This document shows, in pieces, positions 26,746 through 35,970 of a stretch of 64,000 bases of DNA (positions are counted from its first letter, which is position 1; every line of letters begins with the position of its first letter). The position numbers were made by a program, and so were the translations under genes. Under the pieces are notes generated by a model, which saw only the letters and a program-made list of their open reading frames with translations, did not search any database and had not been told where the DNA came from. This stretch comes from DATKPA01 sp051955985. GTDB lineage: Bacteria; Planctomycetota; Phycisphaerae; WQYP01. The stretch spans positions 1 to 64,000 of the forward strand of contig JBQCGD010000147.1 of assembly GCA_051955985.1 (NCBI GenBank), given 5' to 3'.

Positions 26746-27783
26746 ATGAACAAACGCATTATCCAGCTTCTCAAATTGGCGGTGTTCCTGGGCATTCTCG
26801 GGTTCGTCGGGAGGGCGGTCTATCACGCGTGGCTGGATGCACAGGCAAAGGCGGAAACCGCGCACATCGCGCTGAACCTGCAGAGCATTAATCCCCTTTA
26901 CGGCCTGCTCGCAGTGGGCGGGTTCGCCGGCGTCATGACCGTGAGCGGACTCACGTGGCGCTGGCTTGCATGGAAAATGGGGGACCGATCGCCGACCGTA
27001 CGGCTGCTGGGCGCGTATCTGTGGAGCCAAATGGGCAAGTACATTCCGGGCAAGGTGGTGCTGCTGCTGATGCGGATCGAGCGCGCGGAGCGTTTTGGGA
27101 TGACCAGAGGGGCCTGCACGTTGTCGACGCTGCTGGAAAATGCGCTGTATATGATCAGTGGGGCCTTTGTCGGCATGCTGGCGGTGGGGCACATTGCGGA
27201 CGCTTTGCCAGAAAGTATGCATCTGGCGCACCAAGCGATCTGGCCTGCCACCGTGGGAGCGATTGCGGTGCTCGGCGCGATGTGCCATCCCCGGGTTTTC
27301 TACCGATTGGTAGGGAAGCTCTTGAAGAAGCTGAAAAGGCCTCCGGTGGCGCCGGATCAGCAGCTCAACGAGAGTACGCTCATCCTGGGGGTCCTTGCAT
27401 TTGTGCCGTGCTGGTTTTTCGGCGGGTTAGCGTTATGGGCATCCACGTGCGCGCTTCATCCGATTTCACTGACCAGCTGGATGTGGTTTTCCGGCGCGTT
27501 TTCGCTGTCGGTGATCATTGGAATGATCAGCTTTCTGCCCGGAGGCGCCGGCGTTCGCGAGGCGGTGCTGGGGATCGCGGTGATGCTGCAGCTGACGGCG
27601 GGGGGAATGGATCACAACGTGGCGGTGCTTCTTGGAGCGCTTGTTGCAGTCGTTCAACGTGTGTGCCAGATCATAGCGGAGCTGCTGGTGGGCATCATTG
27701 GCGGAATTGTGACGCAGAAGAAGGGGATCCCTCGCGCGGGAGGGAAATTCCTACCGCCAGACGGGGCGGCCATCGGCGGGTAG
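26746..27783 (+). CDS. Flippase-like membrane protein (LPG_synthase_TM/UPF0104 type)
   Basis: A 345-residue protein with about eight membrane spans and the family signatures SQMGKYIPGKV (~residues 88-98) and SFLPGGAGVREAV (~262-274). Such proteins form the membrane domain of lysylphosphatidylglycerol synthases or serve as putative lipid-linked glycan flippases (AglD type). Placement right after two glycosyltransferases favours the glycan role. GAAGG lies four bases before ATG 26746. The 3' end overlaps the convergent glycosyltransferase by 33 bases. Confidence 0.82.
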   Translation: MNKRIIQLLKLAVFLGILGFVGRAVYHAWLDAQAKAETAHIALNLQSINPLYGLLAVGGFAGVMTVSGLTWRWLAWKMGDRSPTVRLLGAYLWSQMGKYIPGKVVLLLMRIERAERFGMTRGACTLSTLLENALYMISGAFVGMLAVGHIADALPESMHLAHQAIWPATVGAIAVLGAMCHPRVFYRLVGKLLKKLKRPPVAPDQQLNESTLILGVLAFVPCWFFGGLALWASTCALHPISLTSWMWFSGAFSLSVIIGMISFLPGGAGVREAVLGIAVMLQLTAGGMDHNVAVLLGALVAVVQRVCQIIAELLVGIIGGIVTQKKGIPRAGGKFLPPDGAAIGG

Positions 27784-28992
27784 GGGGAGACCCGAAAGAA
27801 TGTGTCGATAGACACGCTCGATATCAGAGACGATCTGGTTCCACGTGCAGTGCTCTTGGACAAAGGCGGCGCCCACCGTTCCCATCGATAGGCGTGCTGC
27901 GGCATCATCGAGCAGCTTTCCGACCGCCTGCACGAACGCAGTCATGTCGCCGTTGCGGATGATCGCCCCGCAGCCGCGGCTTTCGAGCTCGTCGAAATTG
28001 CATTCCTGCGTGGCGACGACGGGGCAGCGGGCGGCAAGGGCTTCCGTGATCGCCATCGAGAAGCCTTCCTGGTGCGAGGGAAGAACGAACACGTCCGCAT
28101 CGACGAGGGCCTCCCATTTTTTCTCCCCGACGAGTTGGCCGACGCGCACAATGTTGTTCCGCAAGCCATGCGCATCGATGAGGCGATCAATCGATTCCAG
28201 GTAGGCAGCCTCACCCGTACCGGCGATGACGAGGCGGAGGTCCGGTCGCGCCGCGGCGAGCGATTTCCACGCGGGAATCAGGCGATCCAGCCCCTTCTTG
28301 GGATGCACGCGCGAAAGGAAAAGCGCAACCGGGCGATCGCCGATTTCGGGATGCGCCGCGCGGAACCGGCCGCGCGGCGGCAAGCCGGCAATTTCCGACT
28401 GCCGGATGCCGTTGCCGATGATGAACTTCGGCATGTCGCAGACCCAGGGCACAGCGCGGCGGATTTCCGCCTCATTGAGAAAATGAATGCCGCTGGCGCG
28501 GCCTTCGATGCGGCGCTCACGGAAGAGCCAGTACGTCCGTTTGAGCCATCGCGACTTGCGCTCCACCACGTATTGGTCGAGCATGCCATTAAGAAGCACC
28601 ACGTACGGTTTGCGTGACTTCCAGCAGGCGCGTGCGGCCGCGAAGGTGGGGAACTGCCAGATGGAGTGGAGGTGGACGATGTCGAACCGGCCGATCTGAG
28701 AGGCGAGCCAGGCGTCCAGGTCGGGCGAGGGAAGGTAGCGGGTGATGCCGTTGTGCGGGAAGCTGGCGAATTCGACGGCGGGGGGGAGCGGGAGAACGCT
28801 TTCGGGATGCATGCCCGTCGCAGGATTGTGAACGGTCGCGACCGTCACGGCATGTCCGCGCGCAGCAAGAGCCCCCGCAAGGCCGGCGCAGACAGCAGGC
28901 GGACCGCCGGCCTCCGGCGACATCGAAGCAATCACGTGGAGCACACGAAGCCGGGATCTGCCTTCGGCTTCCGTGCTCCGGGATTCACTCAT
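27751..28992 (-). CDS. GT4-family glycosyltransferase at the end of the SPFH/ABC operon
   Basis: A 413-residue GT-B enzyme. The N-terminal acceptor domain has VLHVIASMSPEAGGPP, and the C-terminal donor domain has LFLSRVHPKKGLDRLI and LPSHQEGFSMAITEALAARCPVV. Its ATG overlaps the stop of the upstream 522-residue gene (ATGA), so it is translationally coupled to the SPFH/ABC genes. It converges on the flippase-like gene with a 33-base coding overlap. It may glycosylate an exported product of that system or belong functionally to the facing glycan cluster. Confidence 0.88.
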   Translation of the reverse strand: MSESRSTEAEGRSRLRVLHVIASMSPEAGGPPAVCAGLAGALAARGHAVTVATVHNPATGMHPESVLPLPPAVEFASFPHNGITRYLPSPDLDAWLASQIGRFDIVHLHSIWQFPTFAAARACWKSRKPYVVLLNGMLDQYVVERKSRWLKRTYWLFRERRIEGRASGIHFLNEAEIRRAVPWVCDMPKFIIGNGIRQSEIAGLPPRGRFRAAHPEIGDRPVALFLSRVHPKKGLDRLIPAWKSLAAARPDLRLVIAGTGEAAYLESIDRLIDAHGLRNNIVRVGQLVGEKKWEALVDADVFVLPSHQEGFSMAITEALAARCPVVATQECNFDELESRGCGAIIRNGDMTAFVQAVGKLLDDAAARLSMGTVGAAFVQEHCTWNQIVSDIERVYRHILSGLPLPADGRPVWR

Positions 28993-30557
28993 CTTTCGAC
29001 AACCTCTTCCTGCAGGAAGCTCATGTCGGGTTTCTCGTTCGGAGCGGTCTTGAGCATGTTCTCAATGCCGGACTTGCGGACTTTCAACGCGTTGACGTAC
29101 CGTTCAAAGTCGCTGCGGTCCGGGTTGACGTACGTCGTCCCGCTGTTGGGATCGTGCAGCACCGGATACATCTTATCAACCCAGGCGTACGTGACCTCGA
29201 TCGCGTGATCGTAGGCCGGCAAGGCATCGAGGAACGGCTGCTTCGTGCCCTGGGTCATCTTGCGGCCGCCGTTATTCCAGATCACAAGCGCCTCGAAGAG
29301 CTTCTTCTCCGCAGCACCGATTGCCTGGTACGACTGCGTCTCCAGCACGTGGTTCACGTGCACGCTCTTGTTCGTGGGGTATTTGACCATGTCCTGGTTG
29401 AAGAGGTCGACCGCCTTGGGGGCGATCATGTCCACGTTCCGGTAGCAGTCCCGGAGTTCCTGCACCTTCCGGCTGTACGCGTAGGGGTCGAAATCGGGCG
29501 ATGTGGAATCAAGCACGTTGTGCGCCGGGTTCTGCGCAGCGTGGCTGAACATCCGCATCAGGTTTTCGCCGGAGTAGTAAAGATCGTCGCGGCACCACAT
29601 GCGGAGGCACATCGGCGGCCAGCCGTCGGCGATGTTTTCCCCCACCGTCGTGACCATGCCGGCGGCGAGCGAGCGCTTGTACTCGACATATCCGAAGTAG
29701 AACGGGCTCACGCCGTAGCGGAAGTCCATGGGGTCCGAGGCCGCCTTCTGATCCTTGCGCAGCTCGAAAAGCCAAGGGTCGGTGATCTGGATGCCGTAGC
29801 CTTTCTGCCCGCTGGGGCTGGTCATCTCCTTGGCGTTGAATTCGCTGCGGTTGACATACTGGCGCACGAGGCGGAGGGCCTCGGTATTGTCGCTTTTTTC
29901 GTCGGGCTTGACGGTGTCGAGCTTGTAAATCCCGGCGATGTCGTCGCGGCAGTGCGCGCGATAAAAAATGCGTTCGAACGCGCCGCCGAGCTTGAGGAAA
30001 AAGAGGTTGCCTTCTTCGAGGATCAGGTCGGGATTGTCCGGGTTGTACTGCTCCCCCTTGTAGAGGTAGCCCAGGCCGTCGAGGACCCACTTGTACTTGG
30101 CGTCCTCGGAGTGCCACTGGGCCGAGAGGTTATACGCCTGGTTCCAGGAGTGGAAGATGTAGATGCTGACAAAGTAGGGCTCGATGGCGCCGATGATGTC
30201 ATACTTGGTTTCGAGGTCCATCCACTTGCGGTCTTCCTTGTCATTCTCGGCCTGGTACCAGAGAACCGTCGCGAGCAGCCCGCGAAAGCCGCCCAGCGTC
30301 AAACGCGGGAAATTCAGCGCCAGGCTCTTCAGAGACGTGTCCGGCTCCTCGATCATGGCGTTCCGTCGGGCGGTGAGGACATTCTGAATCAGCAGTGCGA
30401 CCGCGAGGAGGACGGCCCCGACAGCGGTGGAAAAGAACTGGTCACGCCGCGCCTTCGAACGCAGGTAGCGGAGTTCGCCGGTGACGCGCGAGTCGATCCC
30501 CGTGGAGGTCGCCGAGGCAGGCCGGGGGGGGGTCGTGGTTGGAGGAGACGAGGGCAT
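28989..30557 (-). CDS. Single-span protein of unknown family, coupled to the ABC permease
   Basis: A 522-residue protein: a Pro/Thr-rich cytoplasmic N-terminus (~1-40), one membrane span (~43-62, FSTAVGAVLLAVALLIQNV), then a ~455-residue extracytoplasmic domain rich in Tyr and Trp and predicted helical (WYQAENDKEDRKWMDLE, GYLYKGEQYNPDNPDLI). I recognise no domain, although the helical spacing is reminiscent of TPR/SEL1-like folds. Its ATG shares a base with the permease stop (TGATG), so the two are coupled. It likely acts as an extracytoplasmic partner of the transporter. Confidence 0.75.
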   Translation of the reverse strand: MPSSPPTTTPPRPASATSTGIDSRVTGELRYLRSKARRDQFFSTAVGAVLLAVALLIQNVLTARRNAMIEEPDTSLKSLALNFPRLTLGGFRGLLATVLWYQAENDKEDRKWMDLETKYDIIGAIEPYFVSIYIFHSWNQAYNLSAQWHSEDAKYKWVLDGLGYLYKGEQYNPDNPDLILEEGNLFFLKLGGAFERIFYRAHCRDDIAGIYKLDTVKPDEKSDNTEALRLVRQYVNRSEFNAKEMTSPSGQKGYGIQITDPWLFELRKDQKAASDPMDFRYGVSPFYFGYVEYKRSLAAGMVTTVGENIADGWPPMCLRMWCRDDLYYSGENLMRMFSHAAQNPAHNVLDSTSPDFDPYAYSRKVQELRDCYRNVDMIAPKAVDLFNQDMVKYPTNKSVHVNHVLETQSYQAIGAAEKKLFEALVIWNNGGRKMTQGTKQPFLDALPAYDHAIEVTYAWVDKMYPVLHDPNSGTTYVNPDRSDFERYVNALKVRKSGIENMLKTAPNEKPDMSFLQEEVVER

Positions 30558-32671
30558 CAACCGAGCTCCTGTTTGCGGAACAGCAGGTAACCGAGCGCGA
30601 TGAACGGGATGGCGTAGGCGATCGTCCAGAGAAGATCGCTGCCAAGCGTCGAGAGGGGCATGTTCCGGAGCGCCGAGATAAAGCGAAGGGAATCATACCG
30701 CGTGTAGTCCGGAATGAGCGATCGGATGAAATTCAGGAGGTACCAGACCGCTTCGGTGAAAGCGTCGAAGAACTTCTCAATGCCGCTGCGCTCGCCGTAG
30801 TGTGTGTAGCCCAGCGCCGTAAGACCGCCCGCATTCGGCAGGGCGGCGATGAATTCGGCGATGAACCCGAAAATCATGCAGGTAAACGAGGCGAACATCG
30901 CCACCGGCCACCCGAGCCGCACCGACCACGCCACGCAGATCACAATCAGCAGTGCGACCTCGCAGAAGATGATCAGCTCGCTCTTGAAGACGTTCACAAA
31001 AAACGAAGAGGGGGGCTGATCGATGCGCACCGAGTCTTCGTTGAGCGCGATCCAGTGTCCCTGCGTCGGGCAGGTGAGCACGAGGATCAGATCGCCACGC
31101 TTGGAGGGGTCTCCGCTCCCCAGCAGCTTCGCCGGCAGCTTGATCGTGGTGATGCGCTTCTCGACGACCGGGAACGGCTCGAGCACCGTGTGATCCTGCC
31201 GGGAGTTGTCGTTGTAGGCGTCGACAATCGCTTCCGTGTCGACGCTGTAGTTGTCCATCTTGTCGGTGTCGAGCTTCAGCGAGACTTCAAAATTGCCGTC
31301 CGAATCGACGGGAATGTCTTTCAGGTTCTTGGCAGGGAAGCGGAACATGGCGGCTTCGAGCGGGGGCGCTCCGCCGATGAACTGGTCGCCGTACTCGCGG
31401 ATTTCACGCTTGTCCGGTCCTGCAACCTCCTGCATGTCGTGGCGTTCAAAGCCCCGCATGATCGGATTGTTCAGGGGGAGAATTTCGAACTGGGCGTTGT
31501 AGAACGGCACCGCAACAACATTGATCTGGCTTGGATCGATTTGCGCGCCGGGAGGGGAACCGTCCTTCACTCCAAGATAAACGCCGAACGTGGAGCAGCT
31601 CACCGTCACTTCGACCGGTCCCATGTCCGTGCCGGATTCGGGCGGTTTGCTCGGGTCGTCCTGCGCGGTGAAGAGGTCCTCGGGATGATCGATCACCCAA
31701 TAGCCGTGGCCGGTCGAATCGAGCACCACGCTCTTTTCCTTGACGCGGGCATCGGCGGGGGAAAGACCCGTGCCGACACGCTGCGCCGTCACTTCGATCT
31801 GAATCTTGGAAGGGGGATTCTTCACGTAAGGGAGGACGGGGAAATTAAACTCGAAGTAAGGGTGCATCGGGGCGCCGATCGGCGTCACCAGCGCCATGGT
31901 CGGGGCAACCAGTCGCGGGAAGTGGTAGATCACCTTCTCGGAGCTGCCGCCCTTGAGGTAGCGGTCGCCGTTGGCCTTGTCGTAGCCGCCGAGGATCGAC
32001 ATGTTCTGCGGCGGCACGGTGATGTAGTTGTACGCGAAGAGGGAGCCTTCCTCGGCGAGCCGTTTCTTTTCCTCCGGCGGGGCGACAACCCCCTTCGTCC
32101 CGGCGTGGAGCTGGTAATCCTGTTCGGCAAGCTGATACGCCTTCGCGGCGTCGCTGCGGATCTTGTAGTCGCAGATGTGCAGCACGGCCCACGTCGCCAG
32201 GCCCATGACCGCCAGCGTGCCCAGCGCGACGACGCAGAAGCCGGTCATCTTCCCCACCAGAATTTCCAGCCGCGAGAGCGGCTTGCTGGCATTGGTGATG
32301 ATGATCTTGCGCTCCCGCTCCCGCGGAAGGCTGACGCACGCCAGCACCCACATCATCAGGAGGAGCATCCATTCCTGCGCCGTCAGCAGGATGCGAATGT
32401 AAATCGGAAAGCGGTCCGCCTCATCGTACGGCCGCACAACAAGAATCAGCAGCACCGACACGATGAGCCAGATGATCGGAAGCATCCACACCCGCGCCAC
32501 CCACGATTCGATGATCGTCGTGCGCCCCACCGCCCAGATGCGGCTGATCCCCGTCCCCAGCCCCCGCACCGGCCGACGCACCAGCATCAACAGATCGCGG
32601 TAGGCGAGCAGCAGGAAGATGAACAGCACCACCCCGATGATGGAATACGCAATGATTGTGCTCAGCGCCAT
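30557..32671 (-). CDS. ABC-2-type permease with ~400-residue extracytoplasmic insertion
   Basis: A 704-residue permease. Four spans fall within residues ~5-165, including the cytoplasmic stretch SLPRERERKIIITNASKPLSR typical of ABC-2 permeases. Then follows a very large extracytoplasmic segment (~165-555), apparently beta-rich, and a second cluster of spans (~560-700) ending in FRKQELG. Standard ABC-2 permeases lack such an insertion. It follows the ATPase gene by three bases and precedes the unknown single-span gene with overlap, so all three probably form one transporter complex. Substrate is unknown. Confidence 0.83.
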   Translation of the reverse strand: MALSTIIAYSIIGVVLFIFLLLAYRDLLMLVRRPVRGLGTGISRIWAVGRTTIIESWVARVWMLPIIWLIVSVLLILVVRPYDEADRFPIYIRILLTAQEWMLLLMMWVLACVSLPRERERKIIITNASKPLSRLEILVGKMTGFCVVALGTLAVMGLATWAVLHICDYKIRSDAAKAYQLAEQDYQLHAGTKGVVAPPEEKKRLAEEGSLFAYNYITVPPQNMSILGGYDKANGDRYLKGGSSEKVIYHFPRLVAPTMALVTPIGAPMHPYFEFNFPVLPYVKNPPSKIQIEVTAQRVGTGLSPADARVKEKSVVLDSTGHGYWVIDHPEDLFTAQDDPSKPPESGTDMGPVEVTVSCSTFGVYLGVKDGSPPGAQIDPSQINVVAVPFYNAQFEILPLNNPIMRGFERHDMQEVAGPDKREIREYGDQFIGGAPPLEAAMFRFPAKNLKDIPVDSDGNFEVSLKLDTDKMDNYSVDTEAIVDAYNDNSRQDHTVLEPFPVVEKRITTIKLPAKLLGSGDPSKRGDLILVLTCPTQGHWIALNEDSVRIDQPPSSFFVNVFKSELIIFCEVALLIVICVAWSVRLGWPVAMFASFTCMIFGFIAEFIAALPNAGGLTALGYTHYGERSGIEKFFDAFTEAVWYLLNFIRSLIPDYTRYDSLRFISALRNMPLSTLGSDLLWTIAYAIPFIALGYLLFRKQELG

Positions 32672-32674
32672 GCG

Positions 32675-33607
32675 TTACTTCCCCCCGGCGGCGTTACGCT
32701 CGGCCGCACGCTTGTCGAGCACCAGACGTTTGAAAAGATCCTCGAGCCGGCTGCGTTCGACGCCCGGTTCGATTTCGCTGATGCCCGCTTCCTGGAGGAT
32801 CGCCACGAGCTTCTGCTGCACGTCCGCTGGAACGTTCCGCCCCTTCACGGTGAAGACATCCTTCACCTCGAGGAGTTCGTTGACCGTTCCCTCCACCTCG
32901 ATCTTGCCGCGGTAAAGTATGCAGACGCGGTCGCACACATCCTCCACGTCCGCGAGGTTATGGCTGGAGAGGAGCACCGTTTTTCCGGCGTTCTTCAATT
33001 CCTTGATGAGGTTCTTCATTTCGAGGGTGCCCAGCGGATCGAGACCCGACGTCGGTTCATCAAGGATGACCAGTTCCGGGTTGTTGAGAAGCGCCTGCGC
33101 CAGGCCCACGCGCCGCGCCTGCCCCTTGGAATAGGTGCCGATGCGCCGCTTCCACACCGCCGGATCCAGCCCCACGAAGTTCAGGTAATACTCGATCGCC
33201 TGCCGCCGTTCCGCGTGGTTCATGTTGAACAGGCGGGCGTAAAAGTCGAGCGTCTGCCGCGCGTTCAAAAAGCGGTACAGGTACGTCTCTTCCGGCAGGT
33301 AGCCGATGGACCGGCGGCTGATCTGGTCGCCGGCGCTTTTCCCGAGCACTTCCGCCACGCCCGTCGTCGGGTTGATCAACCCGAGCAGCAGCTTGATCGT
33401 GGTGGTCTTCCCGGAGCCGTTCGGCCCCAGCAGCCCGTAAATTTCGCCGCGGTTCACCGTCAGGTTCAGGTCCTGCAACGCGGTGACACGCTGGTTCGCC
33501 CAGAATCCGGGATAAACCTTCGTCAGACTCCGCGTCTCGATGGCCGGGATGCGCGGCGCCGCTGCGGCGGCTGGTGTCGGCGTCGGCGAGGGGGCTTCAA
33601 TTGACAT
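32675..33607 (-). CDS. ABC transporter ATP-binding protein
   Basis: A 310-residue ATPase. It has Walker A GPNGSGKTT (~residue 57), a signature region YSKGQARR in place of LSGGQ, Walker B LVILDEPTSGLD and the H-loop SSHNLADVE. The domain is followed by a ~75-residue C-terminal extension as in CcmA/NatA-type exporters. The N-terminus is Pro/Ala-rich. I favour ATG 33607 because GGAGCAGGT precedes it; ATG 33619 is the alternative. It works with the downstream permease. Confidence 0.92.
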   Translation of the reverse strand: MSIEAPSPTPTPAAAAAPRIPAIETRSLTKVYPGFWANQRVTALQDLNLTVNRGEIYGLLGPNGSGKTTTIKLLLGLINPTTGVAEVLGKSAGDQISRRSIGYLPEETYLYRFLNARQTLDFYARLFNMNHAERRQAIEYYLNFVGLDPAVWKRRIGTYSKGQARRVGLAQALLNNPELVILDEPTSGLDPLGTLEMKNLIKELKNAGKTVLLSSHNLADVEDVCDRVCILYRGKIEVEGTVNELLEVKDVFTVKGRNVPADVQQKLVAILQEAGISEIEPGVERSRLEDLFKRLVLDKRAAERNAAGGK

Positions 33608-33654
33608 TACCTGCTCCATTGGGGACGGCTGAGGAGATTTGCTGGGTCCTCATC

Positions 33655-34848
33655 CTATTTGTTTGCCTGCACCTGTCCAGCATCGAAGGTCGGCGGATCG
33701 ATCATCAGGATCGTCTTCTGCCCCGGCTGAACGAACATGATCCGCTTGGCGTTCGAAGAGACGCTCTTGGCAGCTTCGGCAAAGATGTTCCAACGCGTCA
33801 CGTCGGGGGCCTTCACATACTGGGCGTACACCTGCGAAAAGCGATTCGCTTCGCCCTGCGCTTCATCCGTCACCTGCTTCGCATACGCCTGCGCGTCGCT
33901 GATCATCGTCTCCCGCTGCGCCGTCGCCTGCAGCCGATCCGCCTCCGCCTTGCTCTGCGCTGCGTAGCGGGCGCTGTCGGCCTCCGATTTCGACCGCAGC
34001 ACGCTCTGGAACGCGTCATCCACCCGCTGGTACTTCGGCCAGCTCTTCCCCGTGATGTCCACCTTCTGCACCTGGATCCCGAAGTCTATCATCTTCTTGC
34101 CCGTCGGATCCGACGGGTCCGGCAACACCATCGCCTTCTGGATCGCATCCTGCAGCGTCAACGGCAACTTGTCGCTGCCTTCAAAAAGGACCTTGTCCAC
34201 CGGGATGTGCGCCAACTGCCGGGCCATCGCATGCTGGATCATCTGCTGCAGCAGCGCCTCGCGGTTGTCCGTGATGTGCCCGCTCGTTGCCGACGCCGAG
34301 GAATTCTCGGTCACGTCCAGGTCATGCGAGACGCTCATGATCCACGCCTCGGGATTGTTGATCTGGTACGTCACGGCGATCGAGATATGCACCACGTTCT
34401 TGTCCGACGTGATCAGGTACGGGTCGAACAGGGCGCTGAGCCACTCCGGCGTCACATTCGGATTTTGCCGCAGGATGTCACGCTTGAAATCGGCGTATTC
34501 CTCCTGGGGGGCATAGAAAGTGTTGACCGTCAGGGTGCGCGTCTGCTGCACGGGAATGCGGAACACGGTGTCGATCGGCCACGGAAGCCGGTAATGCAAC
34601 CCCTGTTCGATCAGTCGCGCCTTGCCGTTGCTGCCCACGAACTGCCCCAGCCGCTCAACGAGCGCCACTTCGTCGGCCTTCACCTTGTAGAAACCCGACA
34701 GCAGCCACACGATCAGCGCGCAAACGACGAAAATCAGCAGGATGTGGTGCGCCTTGCCCCACCTTGAACCCGTTGTTTCCTCCGCAACCGGCAGCGACAG
34801 GTCCTCGTGCGGTGCGGGAGGAGGTGCTTCTGGTAATGACATGGTCAT
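33655..34848 (-). CDS. SPFH/HflK-type membrane protein, third of three
   Basis: A 397-residue protein with a ~35-residue cytoplasmic N-terminus, one span (~34-52) and an SPFH (band-7) domain (~55-330). Motifs include LIEQGLHYRLPWPIDTVFRIPV and a helical, Ala/Glu-rich stalk (SKAEADRLQATAQRETMISDAQAYAKQ, in part). HflK/HflC relatives form membrane cages that control FtsH or organise lipid microdomains. AAGGA lies eight bases before ATG 34848. It lies between the second SPFH gene and the ABC ATPase gene. Confidence 0.88.
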   Translation of the reverse strand: MTMSLPEAPPPAPHEDLSLPVAEETTGSRWGKAHHILLIFVVCALIVWLLSGFYKVKADEVALVERLGQFVGSNGKARLIEQGLHYRLPWPIDTVFRIPVQQTRTLTVNTFYAPQEEYADFKRDILRQNPNVTPEWLSALFDPYLITSDKNVVHISIAVTYQINNPEAWIMSVSHDLDVTENSSASATSGHITDNREALLQQMIQHAMARQLAHIPVDKVLFEGSDKLPLTLQDAIQKAMVLPDPSDPTGKKMIDFGIQVQKVDITGKSWPKYQRVDDAFQSVLRSKSEADSARYAAQSKAEADRLQATAQRETMISDAQAYAKQVTDEAQGEANRFSQVYAQYVKAPDVTRWNIFAEAAKSVSSNAKRIMFVQPGQKTILMIDPPTFDAGQVQANK

Positions 34849-34893
34849 GATCTATTTCCTTGAGCCCGTACGGCCCATGCTTTGAACTTGGAA

Positions 34894-35895
34894 TCACTTC
34901 GCCACGACGACCGGCTTTGCAGGCTCGGCCGGCGGGTTCGTCGCCTGCTGCTGCGTCTGCGGATTCACCGCCGTCGGCGCCGTGAAGAGCGCCTTGAGCC
35001 AGTCCGCATCGGTCGGAAGCACCAGGTAGGTGTTCTTCGCCAGCGACGATTTCACAAATTCCATGCTCTTCCAGTATTCGTAGAAGTCGCGGGCCGACGG
35101 CGACTGCTGCACGCCCGCCAGGATCTCCAGCGCCTTGCGATCCCCATCGCCGCGAATTTCGCCGGCCTGCTTCTGCGCTTCCGCCCGGATGCCGGCCGCG
35201 TCCGCTTCGCCCTTTTTCACGATGCGATTCGCGTCGCTGTCGCCCTGGCTCTTGTAAGCCGCCGCCTGCTTGTACCGCTCCGCCGCCATGCGGGCGTAAA
35301 CCGCGTCCGCATTCGCCGGCGGAAACGCCATCCGCGAGAAGCCGATCTGCACGATCTCGAGGCCCTGGTCCTCCACGCCCGCCGTCCGGCCTCCCGCGCC
35401 GTCCGGTGAGCCGTGCGTCGCTTCATCCGCAACCTCCCGCTCGATCTCATCCGTGTGGATCTTCGCATCGTCATTGTTGAAGATCTCTTCCAGCGTGTGG
35501 CTCGCCAGCTTCGCCTGCACCAGCCCCGTCATTTTCTGTTCCATGATCTGCTTGGCCCGGGTGTCGCTTCCGCCCGTCGTGCGGTAGAACTTGATCGGAT
35601 CCTTGATCCGCCACGCCGAGTACGTCTGCACGCTGATCGCATCGCTCCCCGCCGTCACCACTTCCTGCAGCGGCGTCGTGTCCATGTGCAGGCGCGTGTC
35701 GATGCGGATCACATTGTCCGTCGGCAGCTTCAAATACCAGTTGTAGGCAATATGCATTTGCTGTGGCTGGTCGATGATATGCCCGAACCGGTCCAGCAGC
35801 ACATATTCGTACGGCTTCCGCACAAACGTGCAGAGCACCAGGAACAGAATCACCACGACAATCGCGGTAAACACGCCAATTACAGTCCTACGCAT
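34894..35895 (-). CDS. SPFH/HflC-type membrane protein, second of three
   Basis: A 333-residue protein with an N-terminal span (MRRTVIGVFTAIVVVILFLVL, residues 1-21 or so) and an SPFH domain (~25-270) carrying TPLQEVVTAG, the HflC-like FSRMAFPPANADAVYARM and the AAERYKQ region, then a Pro/Gln-rich tail. The frame is open to 35943, but GAGGAAGAAAG directly before ATG 35895 and the signal-anchor position favour this start. It probably pairs with the neighbouring HflK-like protein. Confidence 0.88.
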   Translation of the reverse strand: MRRTVIGVFTAIVVVILFLVLCTFVRKPYEYVLLDRFGHIIDQPQQMHIAYNWYLKLPTDNVIRIDTRLHMDTTPLQEVVTAGSDAISVQTYSAWRIKDPIKFYRTTGGSDTRAKQIMEQKMTGLVQAKLASHTLEEIFNNDDAKIHTDEIEREVADEATHGSPDGAGGRTAGVEDQGLEIVQIGFSRMAFPPANADAVYARMAAERYKQAAAYKSQGDSDANRIVKKGEADAAGIRAEAQKQAGEIRGDGDRKALEILAGVQQSPSARDFYEYWKSMEFVKSSLAKNTYLVLPTDADWLKALFTAPTAVNPQTQQQATNPPAEPAKPVVVAK

Positions 35896-35970
35896 CTTTC
35901 TTCCTCGTTCCGTTTCGGAACCTTCAGTTACTTCTGCTTCCATTATCTGTTTTCATGTTCCCGCCGCGTA

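Noticed and set aside
30539..33604. 1,021-residue plus-strand open frame opposite the ABC and single-span genes
   Set aside because: It is antisense to genes with clear Walker motifs and membrane spans; its product is Arg/His-rich with no domain, as expected from the complement of G/C-ending codons.
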